DNA of 64,000 nucleotides. Source: Pseudomonadota bacterium (GTDB lineage: Bacteria; Pseudomonadota; Alphaproteobacteria; SHVP01). Shown piece by piece: positions 19,129 to 27,539 of the stretch. The notes below the pieces were generated by a model. That model saw only the letters and a program-made list of their open reading frames with translations. It searched no databases and was not told the origin of the DNA. The translations under genes and the position numbers were made by a program. The stretch spans positions 62,001-126,000 of the forward strand of contig JAQBYN010000001.1 in NCBI GenBank assembly GCA_027622715.1. The letters run 5' to 3'. Each line of letters begins with the position of its first letter. Positions within the stretch are counted from its first letter, which is position 1.

Positions 19129-19836
19129 CTATCCGGCGCCGAGGTAGGCCGCTTCGAGTTTTTCCCCGGCACGTAATTGGTCGGGGGTTCCTTCGGCGAC
19201 AACGCGACCAAGCTCAAGAACGTAGCCACGGCTCGCCGTTTGCAAGGCTTTGTGCGTGTTTTGTTCGACGAGGAGGATCGACAGACCATCCCGATTCAGC
19301 GCCACGATGAGCTCAAAGAGTTGATTCACCAAAATAGGGCTCAGCCCAAGTGAAGGTTCATCGAGCATCATCAGGACGGGGCGCGCCAGGAGCGCCCGAC
19401 TAATCGCCAACATTTGCTGCTCGCCGCCCGAAAGGACGGACGCGGGCATCGTGCGGCGTTGCGCGAGATTGGGAAAGCGTTCGTAGACGCCTTCTATGTC
19501 TTTCGCGACATCGGAATCTCGGCGGCAATAAGCACCCATCAGGAGATTGTCGTGCACGGTGAGGGAGACGAATATCTGCCGGCCCTCCGGCACCATGACT
19601 AGGCCTGAGCGGACGCGCTTTTGTGCCGACCGCGACGAGATGTCCTGGCCACGAAAGCGCAACGCATCTGCGGTCGCCCCAGCGGTTCCCTGAAGGGCCT
19701 TGAGCAGCGAACTTTTCCCGGCACCGTTCGCACCAAGGACGGTGACAATCTCGCCTTCGTCGACCGATAGCGAAACGTGACGGACCGCATGATTACGGCC
19801 GTATCGGACATTCAAGTCGTCGGCCTCAAGCAGCAT
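19129..19836 (-). CDS. livF: ABC transporter ATP-binding protein LivF-like
   Basis: Walker A 'GANGAGKSSLLKAL', signature 'LSGGEQQMLAISRAL', Walker B 'VLMMLDEPSLGLSP'. Confidence 0.92.
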   Translation of the reverse strand: MLLEADDLNVRYGRNHAVRHVSLSVDEGEIVTVLGANGAGKSSLLKALQGTAGATADALRFRGQDISSRSAQKRVRSGLVMVPEGRQIFVSLTVHDNLLMGAYCRRDSDVAKDIEGVYERFPNLAQRRTMPASVLSGGEQQMLAISRALLARPVLMMLDEPSLGLSPILVNQLFELIVALNRDGLSILLVEQNTHKALQTASRGYVLELGRVVAEGTPDQLRAGEKLEAAYLGAG

Positions 19837-20599
19837 CGCCTACCGCTTCCGAACCGAGATAGGCTTCGAGAACGCCGGGGTCCCGGTGGACTTCACTGGA
19901 GGGGCCCTCGAAGATCTTCTTGCCGAAATTCAGCACGACGACGTGATCGCACAGGCTGCGGACGAACTGCATGTCATGTTCGACAACGAGGAGCGTGACC
20001 CCGCGCCGCGATGCCCCTTCGAGCAACAGCTGAAGCTCCCCGGTTTCCTTCTCGTTGAGACCGGCAGCGGGTTCATCAAGCATGAGTACTTTCGGATCGG
20101 ACATCATCGCACGGACAACTTCGATCCGTTTTTGAACGCCGTAAGGGAGGTTGGCGACCACCTCTCCCGGATAGGTTGCGAGTCCGGCTTGTGCCAGCGC
20201 GTCGGCGGCTTCGCTCGCCCAACGGTTGCCGGGCAGCCAGCCAAGCGGGAACAGCAAACTGCCAAGTTTTCTCGCCCGAGCATGCTGACCGAGCATGACA
20301 TTCTCGATTGCGCTCAGGTGCGGCATCAGACGAATATTCTGGAAACTGCGCGAGATCCCCATATTGATGCGTTCGCGATCCGGCAGCCGCGTAATATCCA
20401 CGCCATCAAGCAGGATTTTCCCGTCATCGATCGGGTAAACGCCGCTGATCAGATTGAAGACGGTTGTCTTACCTGCGCCGTTGGGACCGATCAGAGCGGT
20501 TCGGCTGCCGCGCGCAACGTCGAACGACACCTCGTCGACCACGCGCAATCCGCTGAAGTTTTTTGAAACGGCCTGAAAGGATAGAACGGAATCTGTCAT
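19826..20599 (-). CDS. livG: ABC transporter ATP-binding protein LivG-like
   Basis: Start MTDSVLSFQAVSKNFSGLRVVDEVSF at 20599; 'GPNGAGKTTVFNLISG', 'MLDEPAAGLNEKE'. Confidence 0.92.
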   Translation of the reverse strand: MTDSVLSFQAVSKNFSGLRVVDEVSFDVARGSRTALIGPNGAGKTTVFNLISGVYPIDDGKILLDGVDITRLPDRERINMGISRSFQNIRLMPHLSAIENVMLGQHARARKLGSLLFPLGWLPGNRWASEAADALAQAGLATYPGEVVANLPYGVQKRIEVVRAMMSDPKVLMLDEPAAGLNEKETGELQLLLEGASRRGVTLLVVEHDMQFVRSLCDHVVVLNFGKKIFEGPSSEVHRDPGVLEAYLGSEAVGDAA

Positions 20600-21456
20600 C
20601 GATCGGCCACCGCCGTGCGACCGCGGCGCCAAAACAAGCCGTAGAACCGCTCGACAAGAGTTCGCGTCACCAAACCCTCCGGCCGAACAACCATCATCAG
20701 GACGATGATGACCCCGAAGATGACGAACCGCCATTCGTTACTAACGCGCAGAAATTCGGGCAACAACGTGAAGAAGACGGCGCCGACCAGAGGTCCATAA
20801 GGCGTCTGCGTCCCGCCAATCAGAACGTAGAGTAGGACGAACGTGCTGAGGAGAATGTTGAAGTGTTGTATTTCGACATAGTTGAACTGGTGGGCCCAGA
20901 TTGCGCCGCCGATCCCAGCGATGACCCCACCCAGTGTGAACGCAGCGACCTTAGTCATACGCGTGTTCACACCGAACAGGGACGCCACGCGTTCGTCGTC
21001 ATGGACGGCACGCATCGAAAGACCGAAACGAGTCGCCATTAGGAAAACGACGAAAAGGATCACAAGGATCGTTATCGGCGCGATGATGTCGAGTTCGGCA
21101 AAGGCCGCGACCGGATACCCGGCGGCAGCGCCAAATATTTCCAGATTGATGTATATCCCTTGCACGATCTCAGCGAATGCCAGTGTCGCAAGAACCATGT
21201 AGACGCCTCGGGTGCGCAGCATCGGAAACGAGATCAGAAAGGCCACTGCGCCGGTTGCAAGTGCGGCGATGGGAATCGTCAGCCACATCGCCAGGCCGAC
21301 ATCCGTGCTGAGATATCCACTCGTATACGCGCCAATAGCGACAAAACCTGCGGCGCCAAGGTTCAGCTGTCCGGCTGCCGCTGGCAGAAACACCGAATAG
21401 GCCACCACGATATTGAAACAAAGGATCGCAACGATGCCGGTCCAATAACCGCTCAT
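20596..21456 (-). CDS. livM: ABC transporter permease LivM-like
   Basis: Polytopic; 'LNLGAAGFVAIGAYTSGYL', 'MRAVHDDERVASLFGVNTRMTKVAAFTLGGVIAGIGGA'. Confidence 0.92.
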   Translation of the reverse strand: MSGYWTGIVAILCFNIVVAYSVFLPAAAGQLNLGAAGFVAIGAYTSGYLSTDVGLAMWLTIPIAALATGAVAFLISFPMLRTRGVYMVLATLAFAEIVQGIYINLEIFGAAAGYPVAAFAELDIIAPITILVILFVVFLMATRFGLSMRAVHDDERVASLFGVNTRMTKVAAFTLGGVIAGIGGAIWAHQFNYVEIQHFNILLSTFVLLYVLIGGTQTPYGPLVGAVFFTLLPEFLRVSNEWRFVIFGVIIVLMMVVRPEGLVTRTLVERFYGLFWRRGRTAVADR

Positions 21457-21459
21457 GGT

Positions 21460-22353
21460 CTAGAACTTTCCCTTGCCGATGGCGGTGTGGCCGAACAGCC
21501 CCGACGGTCGAACAAGGAGGATCAACAACAGCAATCCCCAGATCGGTATTTTGACAATGTCGGCGCCAAAAAAGTGGATCGCCATCACCTCGGTAAGGCC
21601 GACGATCAGGCCGCCGGCGATCGCGCCCCAGATGTTCCCGAGCCCGCCGATGACCATCCCCGCGATGGCCTTCGCGGCAACGTTGTCCCCCATATAGGCG
21701 TTGATATCGGCGTAGTTGAGTGTGAACAGCATCCCGGCGATGCCCGCCATCAGGCCGGTGATGACGAAGACGATCGGCACGATGTAGTTGACGCTGACAC
21801 CCATCAGTGTTGCCGCATCGGGGTTCTCCGCGATGCTGCGCAGCGCTCGGCCGACCCGAGTCCGCTTCAGCATGATGCTGAGGCCCCAAACGATCGCCAG
21901 CGCAAGAACGAGACTAACCAGCTGGGGAATGCCAATGATCAGTTTGCCGAGATGGAAGTCCGCGCTAGTGAATGGTGTCGGAAACCGCTGCGGATCGGAG
22001 CCGAGGATGACCAAGACGAGATGTTCGAAAATAATGAGGAAGCCGAGGGAGCTTACCAGTGGGAGGGCGTGTTCGGTGGCATCGCCGTATCGCACCCGCA
22101 TGTAGCGGTAGGTAAAGCGCTCGACGATGAGCGACGCAAAGGTCGCCGTGGCTACGCCGCCGAGCAGCGCCAGCGCCCAATGAACGCCGACCGTGGTCAA
22201 GCCCCAGGCAACCATGCCGGACAACATGAAGAGGGCTGGAATGGTAAAATTCAGGAAGTTGAGCATGCCGATGGTCAACGTGAAGGCAACCGCGACCATC
22301 ACGTAGATGCCACCGATCATCAGGCCGGAAATCAGTTGCTGGAGTATCAACAT
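21460..22353 (-). CDS. livH: ABC transporter permease LivH-like
   Basis: 'LISGLMIGGIYVMVAVAFTLTIGMLNFLNFT', 'GRALRSIAENPDAATLMGVSVN', 'GGLGNIWGAIAGGLIVG'. Confidence 0.92.
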   Translation of the reverse strand: MLILQQLISGLMIGGIYVMVAVAFTLTIGMLNFLNFTIPALFMLSGMVAWGLTTVGVHWALALLGGVATATFASLIVERFTYRYMRVRYGDATEHALPLVSSLGFLIIFEHLVLVILGSDPQRFPTPFTSADFHLGKLIIGIPQLVSLVLALAIVWGLSIMLKRTRVGRALRSIAENPDAATLMGVSVNYIVPIVFVITGLMAGIAGMLFTLNYADINAYMGDNVAAKAIAGMVIGGLGNIWGAIAGGLIVGLTEVMAIHFFGADIVKIPIWGLLLLILLVRPSGLFGHTAIGKGKF

Positions 22354-22516
22354 GATGGTCTTTTTGATGGCCCGCCAAGGCGGGCCGTCGTACCCCTAAA
22401 TCTCCTGCGTCTCGAGCATCTGACCCGCGGCGCCATTTTTGGCTGGCGCAACCTACATAGTCGGCGTTGCCAAGTCTATACACCTTTGCGGGAGGTCGCA
22501 TTGCGTCAACCGGCGG

Positions 22517-23485
22517 TCAAACTGCTTGACGTTCCTCGGGTTTCTCGACTCGGCGAAGTGGTGTTGGCTTGCGCGAAAACCAGCGTGCGCGGTCCTGATC
22601 GAAGACGTCCGATAGATGATCGATGACTGCGCGGATACGAGCGCCCTTGTTGGTTTCTTCGTGCGACACGAGCCAAATCTCGGCTGAACAATTGGTGTCG
22701 ACCGGGAGCCGAACGAATTCGGAATCGAGTTCCTCGACATAGAGCGGGAAAAGACCGATCCCCATCCCCATGCGGACCGCCGAGACGACCGATGCCGAAG
22801 AGTTAGATCGGTAGACCACGGCGTTGTGCCGCTGAACAATATCGGTCCATGGCATCCAACCCGGGTTCATGTGGAGCGCGGTATGGTCAACCAAACGGTG
22901 ACGGTAGAGATCGTCGATCGACTCTGGAGTGCCGAATACGCGCACGTAAGATTTGGTCGCGAAGAGATGGAGATCCATCGCCCCAACTTTCTTCGCCACA
23001 AGTTTCGGTTCGGAAGGTCGCGCGTAGCGCACGGCAATATCAGCCTCGCGCATCGCCAGGTCGACCACCCGGTCCTTGCAGACGGTTTCGATCATGATGT
23101 GTGGGTGTTCGCGCTGGAATTCGACCAGTTTCGGCGGCAACCAAAGGGTCGCAAGGCCCTCGGTAATAGAGATACGGACCAGCCCCGTCATCTCGCTGTC
23201 GGCACCCGCCAGTTGGCGCTCGATGCCGGCCGCGGACGCTTCCATGTCGGCCGCCTGGCTGAAAATCAGTTTGCCTGCCGGCGTCAGTCGCATGCCGCGG
23301 CTGTGCCGGTCGAACAGCTTGGCGCCAAGGCGGTCCTCGAGCGCCGCTATTCTGCGGCCCACCGTAGACTGGTTGGTTTTTAGAAGCCGCCCCGCATCAG
23401 AAAAACTTCCGGTGCGCGCAACAGCCAGGAAATACTGGATGTCGCGCCAATCCCTTAGTTCTCCCTGTGATCTGCTTTTTTGCAT
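22517..23485 (-). CDS. LysR-family transcriptional regulator
   Basis: N-terminal HTH 'DIQYFLAVARTGSFSDAGRLLKTNQSTVGRRIAALEDRLGAKLFDRHSRGMRLTPAG'. Confidence 0.95.
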   Translation of the reverse strand: MQKSRSQGELRDWRDIQYFLAVARTGSFSDAGRLLKTNQSTVGRRIAALEDRLGAKLFDRHSRGMRLTPAGKLIFSQAADMEASAAGIERQLAGADSEMTGLVRISITEGLATLWLPPKLVEFQREHPHIMIETVCKDRVVDLAMREADIAVRYARPSEPKLVAKKVGAMDLHLFATKSYVRVFGTPESIDDLYRHRLVDHTALHMNPGWMPWTDIVQRHNAVVYRSNSSASVVSAVRMGMGIGLFPLYVEELDSEFVRLPVDTNCSAEIWLVSHEETNKGARIRAVIDHLSDVFDQDRARWFSRKPTPLRRVEKPEERQAV

Positions 23486-23487
23486 GT

Positions 23488-23525
23488 GTTTTATGCGTAT
23501 TTTGTTAATTCGCAGCGCGTAAAAC
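23488..23525. promoter_or_regulatory. Imperfect inverted repeat in the LysR/nucleotidyltransferase divergent intergenic region (candidate LysR operator)
   Basis: GTTTTATGCG-N18-CGCGTAAAAC; arms match 9/10. Confidence 0.45.
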
Positions 23526-23598
23526 GACGGATACGGTAACGCACGTCTAAAGGGTAGGCGGTCGTTTAGTTCACGGCAACAGAATTGGCGGGGGATCT

Positions 23599-24858
23599 GT
23601 GCCAGACCGACAAAAATCCACGTTTCGTGCGTATTTGAGGAGCCCGTCGACGCGTCTCGCGGCGACGATCGGGACGCTGATGTACCTTTCCTACGCGGCC
23701 GGCTTCGACGCTTGGGGCAACCCAGCGCTCATCGGTGTGACTGCCCTCATAGGCATAGCACTCCCGGCCTACTCGCGGGTCAGCAATCGCATCGAACAAA
23801 GAGTGAATTATGCGCTGGTGCTGGTCACCGCCGGACGCCTCGCCAGATTTGCCGCTCAGTTCGCGTTTAACCTTGCAGCCTTCCTCATCATACAACTTGG
23901 GGGTGTGTTTGGCGACACCAGTTTATCTGGCTTGGGCGGCATCGTTGGCGCAGCGGCTCTGACGACCGCGGCGTCTCAAGGCGCGCAATACGTGGCCATC
24001 ATGCTGTTCAACCGAAACCTCGGCGATTTGAACCGGAACGTCATGCTCGCGCTGGCGGCCAACATCGTCGTGACGGCCGCTGCCGTGGTTGGCATTCCGG
24101 TCGTTCAGCCGGCATTCGTCGTCCTGGGCATTGGATTGGCCGCGTTTGTTTTCGGCAGCGGGATTCTTTCCGATCTGCGTGGCGTCTTGTTTCCGAAACG
24201 GGGTATCGGAATTTTTTTCGGGACGTTTAATCCCTTTCATATCACCCACCTTCGCCTCATTCGCGATGCGCTTGAACACCGCAACCTCGAGCGCGTCATC
24301 GTTCATCCCACACTAGTTCCCAAGGGCCACCGGCTCGCGCTGGAGCGTGGCGATATCGTCGTCGATCGGCTCGAAAACGGTTTGCAGATTTACGAACGGA
24401 CCGACCGCGCCGATCCGTATGTCGACTATTTCCCGACGGGACAGCGTTTCTTCGCACCCGAAACCCGACGCCACCTGATTGAGGGCGCGCTCGAAGAGGC
24501 CGGCCTCAGTAATCAGGTGGAAGTCGCCTTCATGCCCGAGGTCTATGACGCGCGGGGGTTTCACGGTGTGATCGCCGAAATCAAGAAAAACAATCCCGGC
24601 AAGCCGGTGCACGGCATTCATGGCAGCGATGTCGGTGGCATGATGGTCCGCGCAATCATGGACGAGTGCGGCTGGATTTATCCCATACCGATCCGCCGCC
24701 GAGACGGTATTTCCGCAACCGCCGTGCGCTCCGGCGCAACAGGCATGACACCCGAATCGATAAATGCCGCGTTGTCCCAACTAAAGAGTGATTCTTCGCA
24801 AGTCGTCATCAACGAAAGGAAGTTCCGTAATGACAAAGGCGTCCTCGTACCTGCCTAA
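23599..24858 (+). CDS. Membrane-anchored HIGH-superfamily nucleotidyltransferase (cytidylyltransferase/NMNAT-like fold)
   Basis: N-terminal ~190 aa with several hydrophobic segments; then 'IGIFFGTFNPFHITHLRLIRDAL' and 'ISATAVRSG', matching the GxFxPxHxxH and ISxTxxR motifs. Confidence 0.75.
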   Translation: MPDRQKSTFRAYLRSPSTRLAATIGTLMYLSYAAGFDAWGNPALIGVTALIGIALPAYSRVSNRIEQRVNYALVLVTAGRLARFAAQFAFNLAAFLIIQLGGVFGDTSLSGLGGIVGAAALTTAASQGAQYVAIMLFNRNLGDLNRNVMLALAANIVVTAAAVVGIPVVQPAFVVLGIGLAAFVFGSGILSDLRGVLFPKRGIGIFFGTFNPFHITHLRLIRDALEHRNLERVIVHPTLVPKGHRLALERGDIVVDRLENGLQIYERTDRADPYVDYFPTGQRFFAPETRRHLIEGALEEAGLSNQVEVAFMPEVYDARGFHGVIAEIKKNNPGKPVHGIHGSDVGGMMVRAIMDECGWIYPIPIRRRDGISATAVRSGATGMTPESINAALSQLKSDSSQVVINERKFRNDKGVLVPA

Positions 24859-25432
24859 CAGCAGGCGTAACGACATCTCGGTCAAAGTGGCCGGGTCGAT
24901 CGAAGAAATGATGCAAGCTTTTGCGATCCGTTCGGCTGTCTTCATGGCGGACCAAAATTGCCCCTATGCAGAGGAATTCGACGGGAACGATTTTTCCGCG
25001 ACGCACGTCGTGGCCTACGAGGGCGAGGAGCCAGTCGCCTGCATGCGCGTGCGATACTTCGGCGACTTTGCCAAGCTCGAGCGGTTCGCTGTCCGTAAGG
25101 AATACCGCCGCATGAGCATTATCAATGCGGTTGCCAACTACTCCATCAAGCTGTGCCGGCAGAAGGGCTACACCAAGCTTCACGCCCACGCGCAAAAGCG
25201 TCTGATCAAACTTTGGAGCCGCTTTGGTTTCGAGCCCAGCGGCGACCTGTTCCACTTCTCGGACCACGAATACGTCACTATCGTCGGCGATTTTGAGCGC
25301 CTCGACGACGCGATATCGATCGCGGCCGACCCAATGGTGCTCGTACGGCCCGAAGGAAAATGGGGAGAACCCGGCGTCCTCGATTTCTCCCGTGAGCGCT
25401 CTCCGACCAATCCGATTGGCGGTGCAGTATGA
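24830..25432 (+). CDS. GNAT-fold acyltransferase
   Basis: Start MTKASSYLPNSRRNDISVKV at 24830 inside ORF 24788..25432; 'AFAIRSAVFMADQNCPYAEEFDGNDFSATHVVAYEGEEPVACMRVRYFGDFAKLERFAVRKEYRR'. Overlaps the upstream gene by 29 nt. Confidence 0.75.
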   Translation: MTKASSYLPNSRRNDISVKVAGSIEEMMQAFAIRSAVFMADQNCPYAEEFDGNDFSATHVVAYEGEEPVACMRVRYFGDFAKLERFAVRKEYRRMSIINAVANYSIKLCRQKGYTKLHAHAQKRLIKLWSRFGFEPSGDLFHFSDHEYVTIVGDFERLDDAISIAADPMVLVRPEGKWGEPGVLDFSRERSPTNPIGGAV

Positions 25433-26052
25433 GGCCCTTTGATATGAACCAAAACTACGAAGTCTCCGACACGCCGTTACTCATCGCGATCGAGATCCAG
25501 CGGGAATACACGACCAAAGGCCGTCCCTATTACATGGAAGAAATCGATGAGAGCCTTGAGAACTGCAGCAAGATTCTGAGCCACGCGCGGGACAAGAATT
25601 GGACGGTCGCACATGTCCGCCACGAACAGCCCGGCAACCTCTTTGGCCAGGCCCATGCAGCGACCCAGTTTGTGAAAGGCTTCGAACCGCTGCCCCGCGA
25701 GTACCTTTTTACCAAGGGGAATTTCTCTTGCTACAGCAACCCCGGCTTCGAGAAGTTCATGGAAACCTCAAGGCCGGAGCAGGTCTATCTCATCGGCTAC
25801 AGCTCGCCGATGTCTTGCTTGTCGACGATCGTCGAGGGTTACCACCGAGGTCACGAGTTGACCTTTGTGACAGACGCGTCGCTTGCCCGTGCAACGCCTA
25901 ACGCGGAAGAAAAAACCGCCCATATGCATGCGACGCACATCATTTCTGGCTACGCCAATCTGGTCGAAACGTCCAAGGTCTTGGGCGATGTCTCACGCGG
26001 GTTTACCCCGTATCAAGACATGTCGGTCGCCGAGGCAAGGCACGCCGTGTAG
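25429..26052 (+). CDS. Isochorismatase-fold (cysteine hydrolase-like) protein
   Basis: 'TPLLIAIEIQREY', 'LFTKGNFSCYSNPGFEKFM', 'VYLIGYSSPMSCLSTIVEGYHRGHELTFVTDASLA' align with the isochorismatase/nicotinamidase core; ATGA overlap with the GNAT gene. Confidence 0.75.
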   Translation: MRPFDMNQNYEVSDTPLLIAIEIQREYTTKGRPYYMEEIDESLENCSKILSHARDKNWTVAHVRHEQPGNLFGQAHAATQFVKGFEPLPREYLFTKGNFSCYSNPGFEKFMETSRPEQVYLIGYSSPMSCLSTIVEGYHRGHELTFVTDASLARATPNAEEKTAHMHATHIISGYANLVETSKVLGDVSRGFTPYQDMSVAEARHAV

Positions 26053-26073
26053 CGATATTTCCGGAATCTCTTC

Positions 26074-26102
26074 AAAACGGGCACCATAATGGTGCCCGTT
26101 TT
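26074..26102 (+). terminator. Rho-independent, possibly bidirectional terminator after the nucleotidyltransferase/GNAT/isochorismatase cassette
   Basis: Perfect palindrome AAAACGGGCACCAT-A-ATGGTGCCCGTTTT. Confidence 0.8.
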
Positions 26103-26231
26103 CGTTATGCCGGGTCGCTTGCGGCGCTCAGTTGTTAAAACTATGGTCCGAACTAGGCGAGATGCCGCCCCGCTGCGCCTCCGGCTGAGCGTCGACACAA
26201 AGGCACCAATAGCACAGGCCGATTCGATCAC

Positions 26232-26789
26232 ATGGTGACAGACGATCCTATCGGCCCATTCCTCGAAGCTGCGGCTAAGGGAGATTACGGTGCCTTCGCC
26301 GAGATTTATCGGCTGACCTCATCGAAACTTTTTGCGCTCTCGATGAGTATTCTCAGACGTAACGACTGGGCCGAGGAAGCCCTCCAGGAGACCTACACGC
26401 GGATTTGGCGATCAGCACACCGCTATGATTCGGAAAAGGGCGCCGGGATGGGCTGGATCGTGACGATCGCTCGAAATGCCGCCCTGTCGAAGTTGATGCG
26501 CCGGCCGAAAGACGAGTTTGCAGGCAATGAAAGCGACATGCTCCAGCTTCCCAGTGGGGACCCGACGCCGATGGAGGCGGCGATGCGGTCAAGTGACGCG
26601 CGGCAGCTCATGACCTGTCTGAGCGAGCTCGACGAGGAGCAGAAGCAGTCCATTTTATTGATTTATTATCAAGGACTTACCCAGCGCGAGGTCGCCGACC
26701 ATCTGCGCCGCCCGGTCGGCACCGTCAAAAGTTGGGTGCGCCGCGGCCTGCTGCGCCTTAGGGACTGTTTGGACCGTGAAACAGCTTAG
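26232..26789 (+). CDS. ECF RNA polymerase sigma factor
   Basis: Region 2 'YRLTSSKLFALSMSILRRNDWAEEALQETYTRIWRSAHRYDSEKGAGMGWIVTIARN'; region 4 'LTQREVADHLRRPVGTVKSWVRRGLLRLRDCL'. Confidence 0.93.
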   Translation: MVTDDPIGPFLEAAAKGDYGAFAEIYRLTSSKLFALSMSILRRNDWAEEALQETYTRIWRSAHRYDSEKGAGMGWIVTIARNAALSKLMRRPKDEFAGNESDMLQLPSGDPTPMEAAMRSSDARQLMTCLSELDEEQKQSILLIYYQGLTQREVADHLRRPVGTVKSWVRRGLLRLRDCLDRETA

Positions 26790-27477
26790 CGCCACAGATC
26801 GCAGCCAGCTTGCGGGGGAATACGTCCTAGGGACCCTCCGCGGCCCGGCACGGGTGCGATTCGAGCGCCTTGTCGAGGACGACCCGCACCTATGGCAAGA
26901 GGTTGCCTTTTGGGAGCGCCGGCTCGGCCCGCTAGGCGAGGCGCTTCCCGAACAGGCGCCACCCAGCCGCGTTTGGGCAGCGATCGAGGCGCAGATTGGC
27001 CCCCAAAGAGCGCCCGCACGTCAGCCCACCGGGTTTTGGCAAAGCATGCAATTCTGGCGCGGATTCAGTCTCGTCGCCACTGGCCTCGCGGCGGCGCTGC
27101 TGGTTCTTGTCCTGCTACCGCCGGCCGACACCGATTTTAGGCCGATTCAGGTCGCGACGCTCCAGAACGAGGCCGACGGCACGGCATGGATTGTCCGGGT
27201 AGCGGCCGACGGCACCGCAGAAATCGCCGCGATCGATGCGCCCACGGCGCCGCCGGGTCGCGACTACGAGCTATGGCTCTTGCGAGGCACCGATCAGGCG
27301 CCCGTCTCATTGGGTCTCGCGTCGAACGCGCAAACCCAGCGGATTGCCCTGCCCGCGACGTTTGCTGACGGAACGGGGTTCGCCATTAGCGTCGAACCGG
27401 CGGGCGGCTCGCGCACCGGCGCGCCGACCGGCCCGGTTCTTTTCGTGGGCGGCCTCGTCGGCACACGGACCAACTAA
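26776..27477 (+). CDS. RskA-type anti-sigma factor
   Basis: GTG start, 14-nt overlap with the sigma gene; 'GEYVLGTLRGPARVRFERLVEDDPHLWQEVAFWERRLGPL', one TM 'GFSLVATGLAAALLVLVLLP', RskA-like C-terminus 'GRDYELWLLRG'. Confidence 0.9.
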   Translation: MKQLSATDRSQLAGEYVLGTLRGPARVRFERLVEDDPHLWQEVAFWERRLGPLGEALPEQAPPSRVWAAIEAQIGPQRAPARQPTGFWQSMQFWRGFSLVATGLAAALLVLVLLPPADTDFRPIQVATLQNEADGTAWIVRVAADGTAEIAAIDAPTAPPGRDYELWLLRGTDQAPVSLGLASNAQTQRIALPATFADGTGFAISVEPAGGSRTGAPTGPVLFVGGLVGTRTN

Positions 27478-27539
27478 CGCATCCACTCTGCCCGAGTACG
27501 GGTATTCCAAGTAACGCTTCAGAATCGGAGGGCCAGACC

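Noticed and set aside
21160-22626. 488-aa + strand ORF (MHDLSECQCRKNHVDASG...)
   Set aside because: Lies wholly antisense to livM/livH, whose frames have clear homology; composition (D/H/Q/R-rich) is typical of the antisense frame of GC-rich membrane genes.
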